From: Taxawa tesnikishii (nom. ined.)
Lineage: Eukaryota > Ascomycota > Dothideomycetes > Dothideales
Assembly (NCBI GenBank): GCA_030247885.1
Contig: JAPDRO010000014.1
Coordinates: 780,924 to 844,923, forward strand
DNA length: 64,000 nt
Reading direction: 5' to 3'
Part shown: positions 24,977 to 35,600 of the stretch, one piece after another
How the letters are laid out: each line of letters begins with the position of its first letter
Numbering within the stretch: position 1 is the stretch's first letter
Notes under the pieces: model-generated
Told to the model about the DNA's origin: nothing
The model's input: only the letters and a program-made list of their open reading frames with translations
Database searches by the model: none
Made by a program: the position numbers and the translations under genes

Positions 24977-26824
24977 ACGTATTTTATTACCGAGTAGTCT
25001 ACTATTACTAAGTAGTCCGCCCTTACTAACATCGCGACTATTATAGACTATTGCCTCCGCACTATAACACTATATAAAAACATACTCTAGTCTATAGTAC
25101 TATTTAGAAGTATCGCTATTATCTAGATTTACTATTTCTATAGTGTAGGTGCGCGTGTTATAGCTAGTCTTACTACAATGTCTATAGTACCTCTACGTGC
25201 GTACCCTCTTTATAAGCTATTTAGTACCCTCGTTACCGCCATTGTCCTTATTAGCTATTAAATCCTATACGTTACCTACTATAAGACTCTCCTCTGTCCG
25301 AATATACTTTCTTTTGCGACTACGCTACTCTGTCAACGCCTTAATCGACTTCCGAAGACCTGCGATTTCCCTTGTCTATAACTCTAATCTATAACCTATA
25401 ATAGCTATGCCTTTAGTAAGCGAATCTATAGCCTATAGAAGAGGCGAGATAGGCGAATCCCTATATAGTTATATACGCTCGCGGACTAGCGTTATTTGCG
25501 CCTCTATCTCCTTTAGATTAGCTAGTGTTTTAGACTCCCACGGGGTAACTTCTAATAGTACGAGTGTCGGCGTGCGAAGTACTACGTTAAGCTTCGATAG
25601 TACTCGCTCTAGGTTATAGGGAACTAATCTAGCGCCTCTAAAGCTTACCTAGATATTGTCCTTTATAATCGCCTTGTCGAAAGCGATGCGAAAGGCTAGT
25701 AGGAAGGCCTCTTTCTTAACTTACGTAGTAGAGTACTATAACTAGCTATTAATCTCCGCGTTATATGCCCGCTTCAAGGGGGTAAAATAGCCTACGTTAA
25801 GCGGCTATAATAAGTGTAACGAGTATAAGGGTATATAAAGAATAATAATCTTCTATTCTTTATAGTAGTTATAGAAGTCGTAACTATTATAGCTCTCGTG
25901 GCCGTCTACAATTAGTAGGCGGTATATACCTACTTAACGCGCCTTTATATGCGCGTTAAAGTGCTTTAACTACTTTAGAGTAAGCTTATTCGTCGTCTAG
26001 CTATTAGCGCTAGTCTCAAGTACCTAGTCGCGAGGTAGGTCTACGTACTAGCTCGATATAAGGACCTTGCTACTAAAGATAACGAAGGGTAGGATAGCCT
26101 ACCTAGTAGCGTAAATGCCTTAGATAATTATAACTTACTCCCGGTTACCTAGCTATACCTTTTTAGGATTACTTCGTTTCTTAGAGCTTATAAAGACTAT
26201 TTGAGCGTTAATTATGCCTATTATAAAGCCTATCTTATTAAAGTTATATATGTCTTCGTCTAGGATGCCGTACTTCTCCTTTGTCTTCTTAACTAGCTCG
26301 AACTAGGGCGTTATAACGCGTGCGTCTTCGTTTAAGGCTCGCTAACGATCGTATAGACGACTACGTCGAAGCTTAACTTCCTTAGTACGCGTCTTAAACC
26401 TGTCTACCTAGTACTTACTAATAGGCCCTTCACTACGCGTAGCTAGTAGATTATTAGCTATTTCTTCTACTATAGTCCTTGTAGCGCCTATTCCTCGCGA
26501 GTCTAGCTCGAGTATACGTACTACTATCGCCTCCTCCTCTGTCTTCTATAGCTTCTTTAAGTTAGGCTTATAGTCGCGTCGTGCGAGCTTTCCGTCGCGT
26601 CGTCGTTTTAGGGTTATTCGGGGACGTCGAATACCTTAGACGCGTGTCTTTAGCTATTAGGAGGGGTTGCTTAGGTAGCCTTAATAGTAAGGTATAGTGT
26701 ACCTTCGTTGTAAGTTAATTGCGCGTTACGTTATAAAGGTATTGTTATAATAGTCTATAATAGTCGCGATGTTAGTAAGGGCGGACCGCTTAGTAATAGT
26801 GGACCGCTCGGTAATAAAACACGT
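24977..26824 (-). mobile_element. Fot1-like element, family 2 copy B, least mutated of four
   Basis: Length 1848 bp, TA on both sides (24975-24976, 26825-26826), ends ACGT. The right terminal repeat is nearly unmutated and shows two copies of a GCGGTCC block spaced within the repeat. The minus-strand transposase still reads, with stops in place of Gln/Trp, …PFVIFSSKVLISS…DLPRD and RLLIVDGHES (second catalytic Asp, about 25912-25890). These closely parallel FIIFAGKVLIST and RLLIIDGHES in the intact transposase at 28332-29975. Short open frames on the plus strand within it are shadows. Because it is the least mutated copy, it is the best basis for describing the family. Confidence 0.92.
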
Positions 26825-26826
26825 TA

Positions 26827-27132
26827 TATTAAGTAAATTTATATATTAAGTATATAAATATAGTAAAAGTCTTCCCTACTATATATATAAACCTACCGCG
26901 TATAACGCGTTTTATATAATAATAATTAACGCTTATTTTAAGATAACTTACTTAAAATAATAAATATAAATAAAGTAATTACTAAATTATATACTTTTAA
27001 CTTTCTAAATATAGCTACTATAGTAGTAAAGTATAAGCTTATTAAATTAATTCTTAAGAGAAGATAGAAGGGTATTATTACTAATAAAAGTTAAGTTATT
27101 TAAGATTTTAAGTTCTTAAACTAGTAATAAAA
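26827..27132. other. RIP-mutated spacer
   Basis: About 300 bases of AT-rich sequence between copy B and a stand-alone LTR. Nothing recognisable. Confidence 0.5.
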
Positions 27133-27463
27133 TGTTACGAACTATATAGGTAATAACCTTATAGTTATAGTCTACTTAGTTACTAAGAGTTCTTAGTAGG
27201 ACTAAGTAGTAGGATTTATGTACGTTACTTAGTTACTTAGTACTACTTAGTACTACTAATTAACTAAGTATAACTAATTAAGCCCTTAAGGTACGAATCT
27301 CCTTAAGTATATAGTTACCTTTCTTTACCTTAAATAGGAGCTTCGTACTTAACTTATATAGTAAGTTTAATTACTACCTTTTACTATATAGTTCTAATAT
27401 TTACTTACTTATAATACTACTACTTTCTACCTTACTTATCTAGCCTTAGACTTACTTATTATA
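27133..27463 (+). repeat. Extra gypsy LTR (solo or remnant)
   Basis: 331 bp beginning TGTTACGAACTATATAGG. It matches the LTRs at 27856-28186 and 37970-38301 throughout. It keeps the unmutated TGTTACGA start that the other two have lost. It is either a solo LTR or the end of a second gypsy copy whose body is gone. It stands about 390 bases before the 5' LTR of the full element. Confidence 0.8.
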
Positions 27464-27855
27464 TAAAAATAGTAACTTTTACTATATATTAAATAGCTAT
27501 ATAATCGATACCTTCTATTTACTTTAGTAATTATAACTAAGATAACTACTTAACTTAATAAAAGAGTTCCTAAGTATAACTAGTATTTAAGGTTTATTAA
27601 AAAGTATAAGGATAAGCTAAACTCTTAATATCTTAATAATTTAGACTTAAAAAGTACTAAGTTAACTCTATAGCTTCCTTTAAGTAATATTTCTCTATTA
27701 TTAGTAAGAAAATAAATAAGTACTAAATACTACTTAGAAATACTTATAATATAAATAAGAAGGACTTTCTTTTAAAAGGATTATTAAGGCTAAATAGATT
27801 TTTCTAAAAGACTTATAAGTATCTTAAAAGCTTCTTAAAGTTAGCTAAGATAAAT
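27464..27855. other. RIP-mutated spacer between two gypsy LTRs
   Basis: About 390 bases, AT-rich. I could not match it to the body of the gypsy element, and see no gene. Confidence 0.5.
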
Positions 27856-28186
27856 TATTATAAGCTATATAGGCGATAACCTTATAGCTATAGTCTACTT
27901 AGTTACTAAGAGTTCTTAGTAGGACTAAGTAGTAGGATTTATATACGTTACTTAGTTACTTAGTACTACTTAGTACTACTAATTAACTAAGTATAACTAA
28001 TTAAGCCCTTAAGGTACGAATCTCCTTAAGTATATAGTTACTTTTCCCTACCTTAAATAGGAGCTTCGTACTTAACTTATATAGTAAGTTTAATTACTAC
28101 CTTTTACTATATAGTTCTAATATTTACTTACTTATAATACTACTACTCCCTACCTTACTTATCTAGCCTTAGGCCTACTTATTATA
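27856..28186 (+). repeat. Gypsy 5' LTR
   Basis: 331 bp, starting TATTATAAGC (mutated TGTTACGAGC) and ending ATTATA. It is followed by 64 bases of the element before the intact Fot1-like transposon begins. Confidence 0.85.
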
Positions 28187-28250
28187 CTTTAAGTACTACT
28201 CTTAGAGTACTAAGCTTTAAGTATTATACGATAATATATTAACTAATATA

Positions 28251-30097
28251 ACGTGTTTCACAAGTAAGTCGGCCACCCAAGTGAGTCGGCCACCTCGCGA
28301 AACTAGAACACCTGCGCAGCAACATTGCGCAATGCCTCAACAACGCAACGTGCAATACACCTACACTGAAGGAGATATATACCTTGCTATCTCTGATATT
28401 ACATCCAAGCAAATTCAAAGCGAGAGACGCGCTGCAGCAGTATATACTGTGCCCCGATCAACGCTGCAAGACCGACGCGCTGGACGGCGCTCTCGACGCG
28501 ACTACGAGCCGAAATCAAAGCGCCTTACAAAACTAGAAGAGGAGGTGATAGTACAGCGTGTGCTAGACGAGAGTCTACGTGGCGTACCGCCCTCGAAGGG
28601 AAACATACGAGATATGGCGGATAAACTGCTAGGAGAGCGTGATGGGAAGCCTGTTGGCAAGAACTGGGTTGACAACTTCATTAAGCGTACGCCTGAGCTA
28701 CGAACGCGATGGAGCCGTCCGTACGATCGCCAGCGAGCTGCCTGCGAGGATCCGGCGGTTATCCAGCCCTGGTTCGCGCTTGTTCAGTCAATGAAGGCGA
28801 AGTATGGTATCTCAGATGAGGACACCTACAACTTTGATGAATCTGGCTTTCTAATGGGCAAGATATCGTCTCAGCTAGTTGTTACAGGCTCAGAGAAACC
28901 TGGTAAACAGAAGAAACTACAGCCTGGCGATCGCGAGTGGGTTACCTTGGTACAAGGCGTCGGGGCTACGGGGCGCGTTATCCCACCCTTCATCATCTTC
29001 GCAGGCAAGGTCCTTATCTCAACCTGGTTCAACGATCTACCTCGTGACTGGATTGTTGAGGTCTCCTCTACTGGCTGGACTAACAACAAGCTCGCGCTCG
29101 CGTGGCTTAAGCACTTCGATGCGCATACGAAGGCTTATACTGTTGGGGCATATAGGCTGCTTATTATTGACGGCCACGAGAGCCACTGCTCGGTCGAATT
29201 CCAGGATTACTGTAAGGAGAACAACATTATAGCTCTCTGTATGCCTCCACACTCCTCGCACCTACTGCAGCCACTTGACGTCGTCTGCTACTCGCTGCTA
29301 AAGCGCCTGTATGGCGACGAGATCTCAGCCTTGGCACGCAGTCGCGTTTACTATATCACGAAAGAAACCTTCCTAACTGCCTTTAAAGCAGCTTTTAAGA
29401 AGGCGTTCACACAGGAGAATGTCTGCGCAGGGTTTCGAGGCGCTGGGCTAGTCCCATACAACCCAGAGGCTGTGTTATCGAAGCTGGATGTAAGGCTGCG
29501 TACGCCAACGCCGCCTGCACCAGGTACAGTCGAATGGGAGGCGAAAACACCGCGCAACGCCAGCGAAATAGAGGCGCAGTCAACGCTAATTCGAAATCGC
29601 ATGCAAAAACATCAGGGGTCTCCAGCAAGCTCTTTGGATGAGCAGGTTAGGCAGCTGACCAAGGGCGCTCAGCAGATAGCGCATGAGATGGTGTTAATGC
29701 GCGAAGAAACAGCGCGTCTGCGAGACGCAATTGAGGCGGCCACAAAGCGCAAGAGCCGCAAAAGGCAATACGTACGGGCAGAGGAGACTCTAACAGTAGG
29801 TGAGGTAGCTGATCTGGTCGCTGCCAAGGAGGGTAGCAGTGGTAATGACGGCGAGAAGGCTGCGAAGAGGGTGCGCGTAGAGCGGCGTTGCGGCCGTTGC
29901 GGCGAGACTGGGCATAACTCCCGCACCTGTAAAGTAGAAATAGAGGATGCAGAAGATAGCGACGTTTCTGAATAATTATATACTGTTCTATAGACTGCTG
30001 TAAAGTGTTGTAGTGTTGCGCAATGTTGCTGCGCAAGCGTTCTAGTTTCGTGAGGTGGCCGACTCACTTGGGTGGCCGACTCACTTGTGAAACACGT
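28251..30097 (+). mobile_element. Intact Fot1-like DNA transposon (1847 bp), probably autonomous
   Basis: It is flanked by TA on both sides (28249-28250, 30098-30099). The terminal inverted repeats of about 55 bases begin ACGTGTTTCACAAGT and are nearly identical to each other. Each contains two tandem copies of an AAGTRAGTCGGCCACC motif, likely transposase-binding sites. The single gene inside has a complete frame. The base composition is normal, in sharp contrast to the RIP-mutated gypsy element it sits in. It therefore inserted after the surrounding DNA was mutated and has not yet been through RIP. A mutated sibling is present at 2718-4550, so the family has been in the genome before. Confidence 0.95.
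28332..29975 (+). CDS. Fot1/pogo-type transposase with C-terminal CCHC zinc knuckle
   Basis: The protein of 547 residues would cut and rejoin its own ends at TA targets in the nucleus. I chose ATG 28332 (MPQQRNVQYTY); the open frame extends upstream only through a GTG lying in the terminal repeat. In order: a psq-type helix-turn-helix at about residues 10-50 (YTEGDIYLAISDI…VPRSTLQDR); a CENP-B-type helix-turn-helix at about 60-125 (…GKNWVDNFIKRTPEL); and a DDE_1 catalytic domain. The three Asp residues are D169 (NFDESGF), D280 (LLIIDGHESH) and D316 (LLQPLDV), giving a DD35D spacing as in pogo/Fot1 enzymes. A basic, coiled tail follows. Residues 520-533 form a CCHC knuckle (C-x2-C-x4-H-x4-C, CGRCGETGHNSRTC), and the protein ends in an acidic tail. 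All catalytic residues are present and there are no stops. Confidence 0.95.
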   Translation: MPQQRNVQYTYTEGDIYLAISDITSKQIQSERRAAAVYTVPRSTLQDRRAGRRSRRDYEPKSKRLTKLEEEVIVQRVLDESLRGVPPSKGNIRDMADKLLGERDGKPVGKNWVDNFIKRTPELRTRWSRPYDRQRAACEDPAVIQPWFALVQSMKAKYGISDEDTYNFDESGFLMGKISSQLVVTGSEKPGKQKKLQPGDREWVTLVQGVGATGRVIPPFIIFAGKVLISTWFNDLPRDWIVEVSSTGWTNNKLALAWLKHFDAHTKAYTVGAYRLLIIDGHESHCSVEFQDYCKENNIIALCMPPHSSHLLQPLDVVCYSLLKRLYGDEISALARSRVYYITKETFLTAFKAAFKKAFTQENVCAGFRGAGLVPYNPEAVLSKLDVRLRTPTPPAPGTVEWEAKTPRNASEIEAQSTLIRNRMQKHQGSPASSLDEQVRQLTKGAQQIAHEMVLMREETARLRDAIEAATKRKSRKRQYVRAEETLTVGEVADLVAAKEGSSGNDGEKAAKRVRVERRCGRCGETGHNSRTCKVEIEDAEDSDVSE

Positions 30098-30808
30098 TAT
30101 ATTATCCGACGAATCCTCTTTTAATTTTAATAATAGTTTTAACTATAAGTCTAAATATAATTAACTAATTAAACTAATACTTTATACTAAACTTACCTAT
30201 TAACTTAGTAATATAACGGACCGTATTATAAGCTTAATACTATCTATCTTAGGCTACTAACTTAGAGTCGTTTTAGCTCCTACTTAAGTTAGCGAAGTTA
30301 TTACTATTTAAACTCTTAAGATCCCTATATTAAATACCTTCGATAAAACTCGTACTAAGTTAAAGGTATTTAAGACCTAAGTTAAACTATATATTTAGTT
30401 TAATAGTACTTATTTTTAGAATAATATAAATAAGATTATATTTATAATTACATTCTTTTAAGGACTAACTTTCGACTAAGTCGACCCTTATTATACTAAG
30501 TATTATAAGCGTCTTCTAACTAGCTAAAATGTAGCTACTTAAGCTCTTTTCGAAAGTTTCGCTACTTTCTAAGAAAAGCTTACTATAGTCTTCGAGAATA
30601 TTAATAAAAAACGAAACGTAAAGAGAGAGATTTAAAACTTATATTAATAAGCTTTAGCTACTAAGTACTTAGCTAAGTTTTAGCGTTTAATTACTAGGAC
30701 TAAATAGGATACTAATACCCTCCTAGCTTAGTTTTATTAAAGACTAAAGGACTTTATTAAGGATGAAATTACTAAGATCGATCGCCCTACTAATCTTAAA
30801 GCTATATA

Positions 30809-32656
30809 ACGTATTTTATTACCGAGTAGTCTACTATTACTAAGTAGTCCGCCCTTACTAATATCGCGACTATTATAGACTATTACCTCCGTACTATAAT
30901 ACTATATAAAAACATACTCTAGTCTATAGTACTATTTAGAAGTATCGCTATTATTTAGATCTACTATTTCTATAGTATAGGTACGCGTATTATAGTTAGT
31001 CTTACTATAATATCTATAGTACCTCTACGTACGTACTCTCTTCGTAGGCTATTTAGTACTCTCGTTACTACTATCGTCCTTATTAGCTATTAAATCCTAT
31101 ATATTACTTACTATAAGACTCTCCTCTATTCGAATATACTTTCTTTTATAACTACGCTACTCTATTAACGCTTTAATTAACTTTTAAAGACTTGCGATTT
31201 CCCTTGTCTATAACTTTAATTTATAACCTATAATAGCTATGCCTTTAGTAAGCGAATTTATAGCCTATAAAAGAGGCGAGATAAGCGAATCTCTATATAG
31301 TTATATACGCTTATAAACTAGCGTTATTTGCGCCTCTATCTCCTTTAGATTAGCTAGTATTTTAGACTCCTACGGGGTAACCTTTAATAGTACGAGTATC
31401 GGCGTACGAAGTACTACGTTAAGCTTTAATAATACTCGCTCTAAGTTATAGGGAACTAAACTAGCGCCTCTAAAGCTTACTTAGATATTATCTTTTATAA
31501 TTGCCTTATTAAAAGTAGTATAAAAGACTAGTAGGAAGGCCTCTTTCTTAACTTACGTAGTAAAGTACTATAACTAGCTATTAATCTTCGCGTTATATGC
31601 CCGCTTTAAGGAAGTAAAATAGCCTACGTTAAGCGGCTATAATAAGTATAATAAGTATAAGGGTATATAAAGAATAATAATCTTTTATTCTTTATAGTAG
31701 TTATAAAAGTCGTAACTATTATAACTCTCGTAGCTATCTATAATTAGTAGGTAGTATATACTTACTTAACGCGCCTTTATATACGCGTTAAAGTACTTTA
31801 ACTACTTTAAAGTAAACTTATTTATCGTTTAGTTATTAGCGCTAGTCTTAAGTACTTAGTCGCGAAGTAAGTCTACGTACTAGCTCGATATAAGGACCTT
31901 ACTACTAAAGATAATAAAGGGTAAGATAGTCTACTTAATAGCGTAAATACCTTAAATAATTGTAACTTACTCCTAGTTACTTAGTTATACCTTTTTAAAA
32001 TTACTTCGTTTCTTAGAGCCTATAAAGACTATTTAAGCGTTAATTATACCTATTATAAAGCCTATCTTATTAAAGTTATATATATCTTCGTCTAGGATAC
32101 TATACTTTTCCTTTGTCTTCTTAACTAACTCGAACTAGGGCGTTATAACGCGTACGTCTTCGTTTAAGGCTCGCTAACGATTATATAGACGACTACGTCG
32201 AAGCTTAACTTCCTTAGTACGCGTCTTAAACCTATCTACTTAGTACTTACTAATAGGCCCTTTACTATACGTAGCTAGTAGATTATTAGCTATTTCTTTT
32301 ACTATAGTTCTTATAGCGCCTATTCCTCGCGAGTCTAGCTCGAGTATACGTACTACTATTACCTCCTTCTTTATCTTTTATAGCTTCTTTAAGTTAGGCT
32401 TATAGTCGCATTATGCGAGCTTTCTATTACGTCGTCGTTTTAGGGTTATTTAAAGGACGTCGAATACCTTAGACGCGTATCTTTAGCTATTAGGAGGGGT
32501 TACTTAAGTAGCCTTAATAGTAAGGTATAGTATACCTTTATTATAAGTTAATTACGTATTACGTTATAAAGGTATTGTTATAATAGTCTATAATAGTCGC
32601 GATGTTAGTAAGGGCGGACCGCTTAGTAATAATAGACTACTCGGTAATAAAATACG
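30809..32656 (-). mobile_element. RIP-degraded Fot1-like element, family 2 copy C, nested in gypsy
   Basis: Length 1848 bp, TA on both sides (30807-30808, 32657-32658), ends ACGT. The terminal repeats match copy B (AGTCTACTATTACTAAGTAG type), so B and C form a second subfamily. The sequence parallels copy B along its whole length with more C-to-T and G-to-A changes. The gypsy gag region continues on both sides of it, which shows that it inserted into that element. Confidence 0.92.
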
Positions 32657-35600
32657 TTATATACTTATAGTTTATATTAATACTTATTAGTACGAAAGAT
32701 AGTTAAAAAAGAAAGGAAGTTACGTACCCTTTTACTTTAAGAAGTCTTAGAAGACTCGTAAGTACTATAAACTATAGTTAATAGAAATCGACGCTACTAA
32801 AAGTAGACTCCTATTTAATAAGCCTTAGAAAAGTTTCGTTATAAATAAAGAAAATAAGGGAGATAAAACTTATTATAAATACGGAAAGAAGGGACATTTC
32901 CTACGAGACTATTATAGTCGTAAATAGAACCTCCCTAAAACTAAACTTCTATAATAAATAGCTACTACTAAGGCCCGAAACTATTATAATAGCCTTACTT
33001 AGATAGCTTACTATAATAACTCGTACTATACTTATCTAAGTAATAAGTAAGAGTTAAGATAGTTCCTTAGTAAACTACGTAACTCTTAGACGTTCGTAGT
33101 AACTAGAATTAACGCGAGATAATAATAAGGAATATCTTAGGAAAGAACTTTATAGTACTTAAATAACTCCGATAGATTTAATAGAGTAAGCGTTAGAAAA
33201 AATCTTAATAGCTTAATTCCTATAAAAAGTCCCCTAATAGGTCGAAGCGAGAGGAATCGTATTCTTAATAGAAACTATCTTATCGGACTAGAGTCTATTA
33301 AACTAGAGTCCGTAGGAAAAGAGTTTATAAAGGATAGCTCCGAAAATAAATTAACTAATCTAAATAATTTATCGAATAATTCGAAGCTAAGAATCTATAA
33401 CTAATACGCTTAGCGTATTATTTAGTACTTAATACTAAGTCTAAGGGAATAAAGTTAGTAGGAACGTCTAAGAGAAGCGTATAATATTACGTTCTATATC
33501 TTATATATACGCTAAGACGTAGCTTAATATTAGTTATAAGAAGTAGAAAGAAGTATTCGAAATACTATTAAAGGGAAACTCCTTACTAAAACTATTTCGC
33601 TTAGCTACCGAGACATTATTTAAGAAAAGGTTCCCTTAGGTAACTTATTTACTAAATAAGGAGGATACGTAACCTTAGACAATAGTTATATTTCTAGAAA
33701 ACTCTACCTTAAAGTTAAGACTATTTAAGAAGAATATAAGAAGTAAGACTTTAAGGTTAACTCTTATATTCGAGTTAACTTATAAGACTTTTAATATTAT
33801 TAAGCCTAGTAATCCTACGAAGAATTACGTAGGAACTAAAAAACTAATAGGCTCTTCGAGTACTAGGTTATTAAAGAAGTTTAAATAATAGTTTAATACA
33901 AAATATAGACTAGTATTAGTACTTAGAAAGTAATAGATAATTACTTCGACTAAATACTTAAATAACTTTCGAGTATAAATTAAGGTATATAGTTAATTTA
34001 TAAGAGCCTTAATAGACTCTAAATACATAGGGATCTTTATAACCCCTACGTTTACTATAAAGATAAGAACGACTCTATATACGAAGAAAGAACTATTTTT
34101 ACTATATACAATCGATAAGAAGCTTATAAAATATAACTTCGAAGTAGTAAATTAAGAAACGAGAAGGATACTTCTTATAATAAGACGCTACTAAGAGAAG
34201 CTTCGATTTAATATTACGAATATACTAGAATCGAATATAGTTCTAAGATTACTATAGCTAAAGAATACTAACTTAGTAATAGACTAGAGAAATAAAAGAA
34301 TTTCGTTTAGCGAATCGATAAAGTTAATACTTCTATTTATAGTATATAACGCGCTAAATATAATTAATATTTATACTATAATAGTAGTAGAAACTAAATA
34401 ATAGATTTAAGACGAACTCGAGAACGTATAAATCCTATAAAGTAAGTAAGAAATTTACGCTATTAAACCGACTCTAATTCCTATAAAATATAGGGAGTTT
34501 AAAGAACTATTTAAGAAAGAAAGTAACTAAGAAGTACTACTTAAATACTAGTTATAAGATTATGAAATTAAGCTTATAAATAGGAAAGAACTTACTAAAT
34601 AGGTAATCTATTTACTATTAGCTAAGAAGCTTAAAGTACTTTATATATACTTTAAAGAAAACTTATAAAAAGGATTTATTTAAGAATTATAGTTATTAGC
34701 TAAATATCCTATTTTCTTCGTATTAAAGCTAGATAGTAGTTTATAACTCTATATCGACTACTAAGGACTAAATAACATTATAATTAAGAATAGTTATTTA
34801 CTACTATTTATTTCGAAACTTTAGGATTAACTTTAAGGAGCCTAATAGTTTACGAAATTTAATATACTTATAGCTTATAACTAGATTTATATAAAATATA
34901 GCGAAGAATAAAAAACCGCGTTTTAAACTCGATTTAGATACTATAAGTACTTAGTTATACCTTTCGAATTAACTAATACTTTAGTAACGTTTTAAGCTTT
35001 TATTAATAACGTATTACGATAATACCTCGATATATTTATTACTATATATCTTAACGATATTCTAGTTTACTTAAAGACTAAGAAAGAATACGTAAAATAC
35101 GTTCGGCTAGTACTAAAAGTATTATAATAAGCTTAGCTAAAGTTAAAACTAAAGAAGTATAAATTTTATATATAGGAAGTATAGTTTCTAAGATATATTA
35201 TTACTAGAAATAAACTTAAGATAAACTAATTTAAGGTTATTATAGTAATAAATTAGCTTATATTAACTTTAGTTAAGAAAGTCTAGTTATTCTTAAGATT
35301 TACTAACTTTTATCGATAGTTTATTAATAAATATTTCCGGATAATAATACCCCTTATATTTATAACTAAGAAGGATTAAAGATTTAAATAGACTAAGGAA
35401 GCGAACGACGCTTTTAAAGAACTTAAGTAACGCTTTATAATATAACTTATATTAGCTATATTTAATTCGGAAAAGCTAATTATAATAGAAATAAATATAT
35501 TTAATATAACTATTAAAGTATACTTAAGTTAACTAAATAAGTAAGGACGTTTATACTTTATTACGTTTTACTCTAGAAAGTTTAGCCTTATAGAACTAAA

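Noticed and set aside
25197-25619. Two plus-strand open frames inside Fot1-like copy B
   Set aside because: The transposase of this family is on the minus strand, so these are antisense shadows in the least mutated copy.
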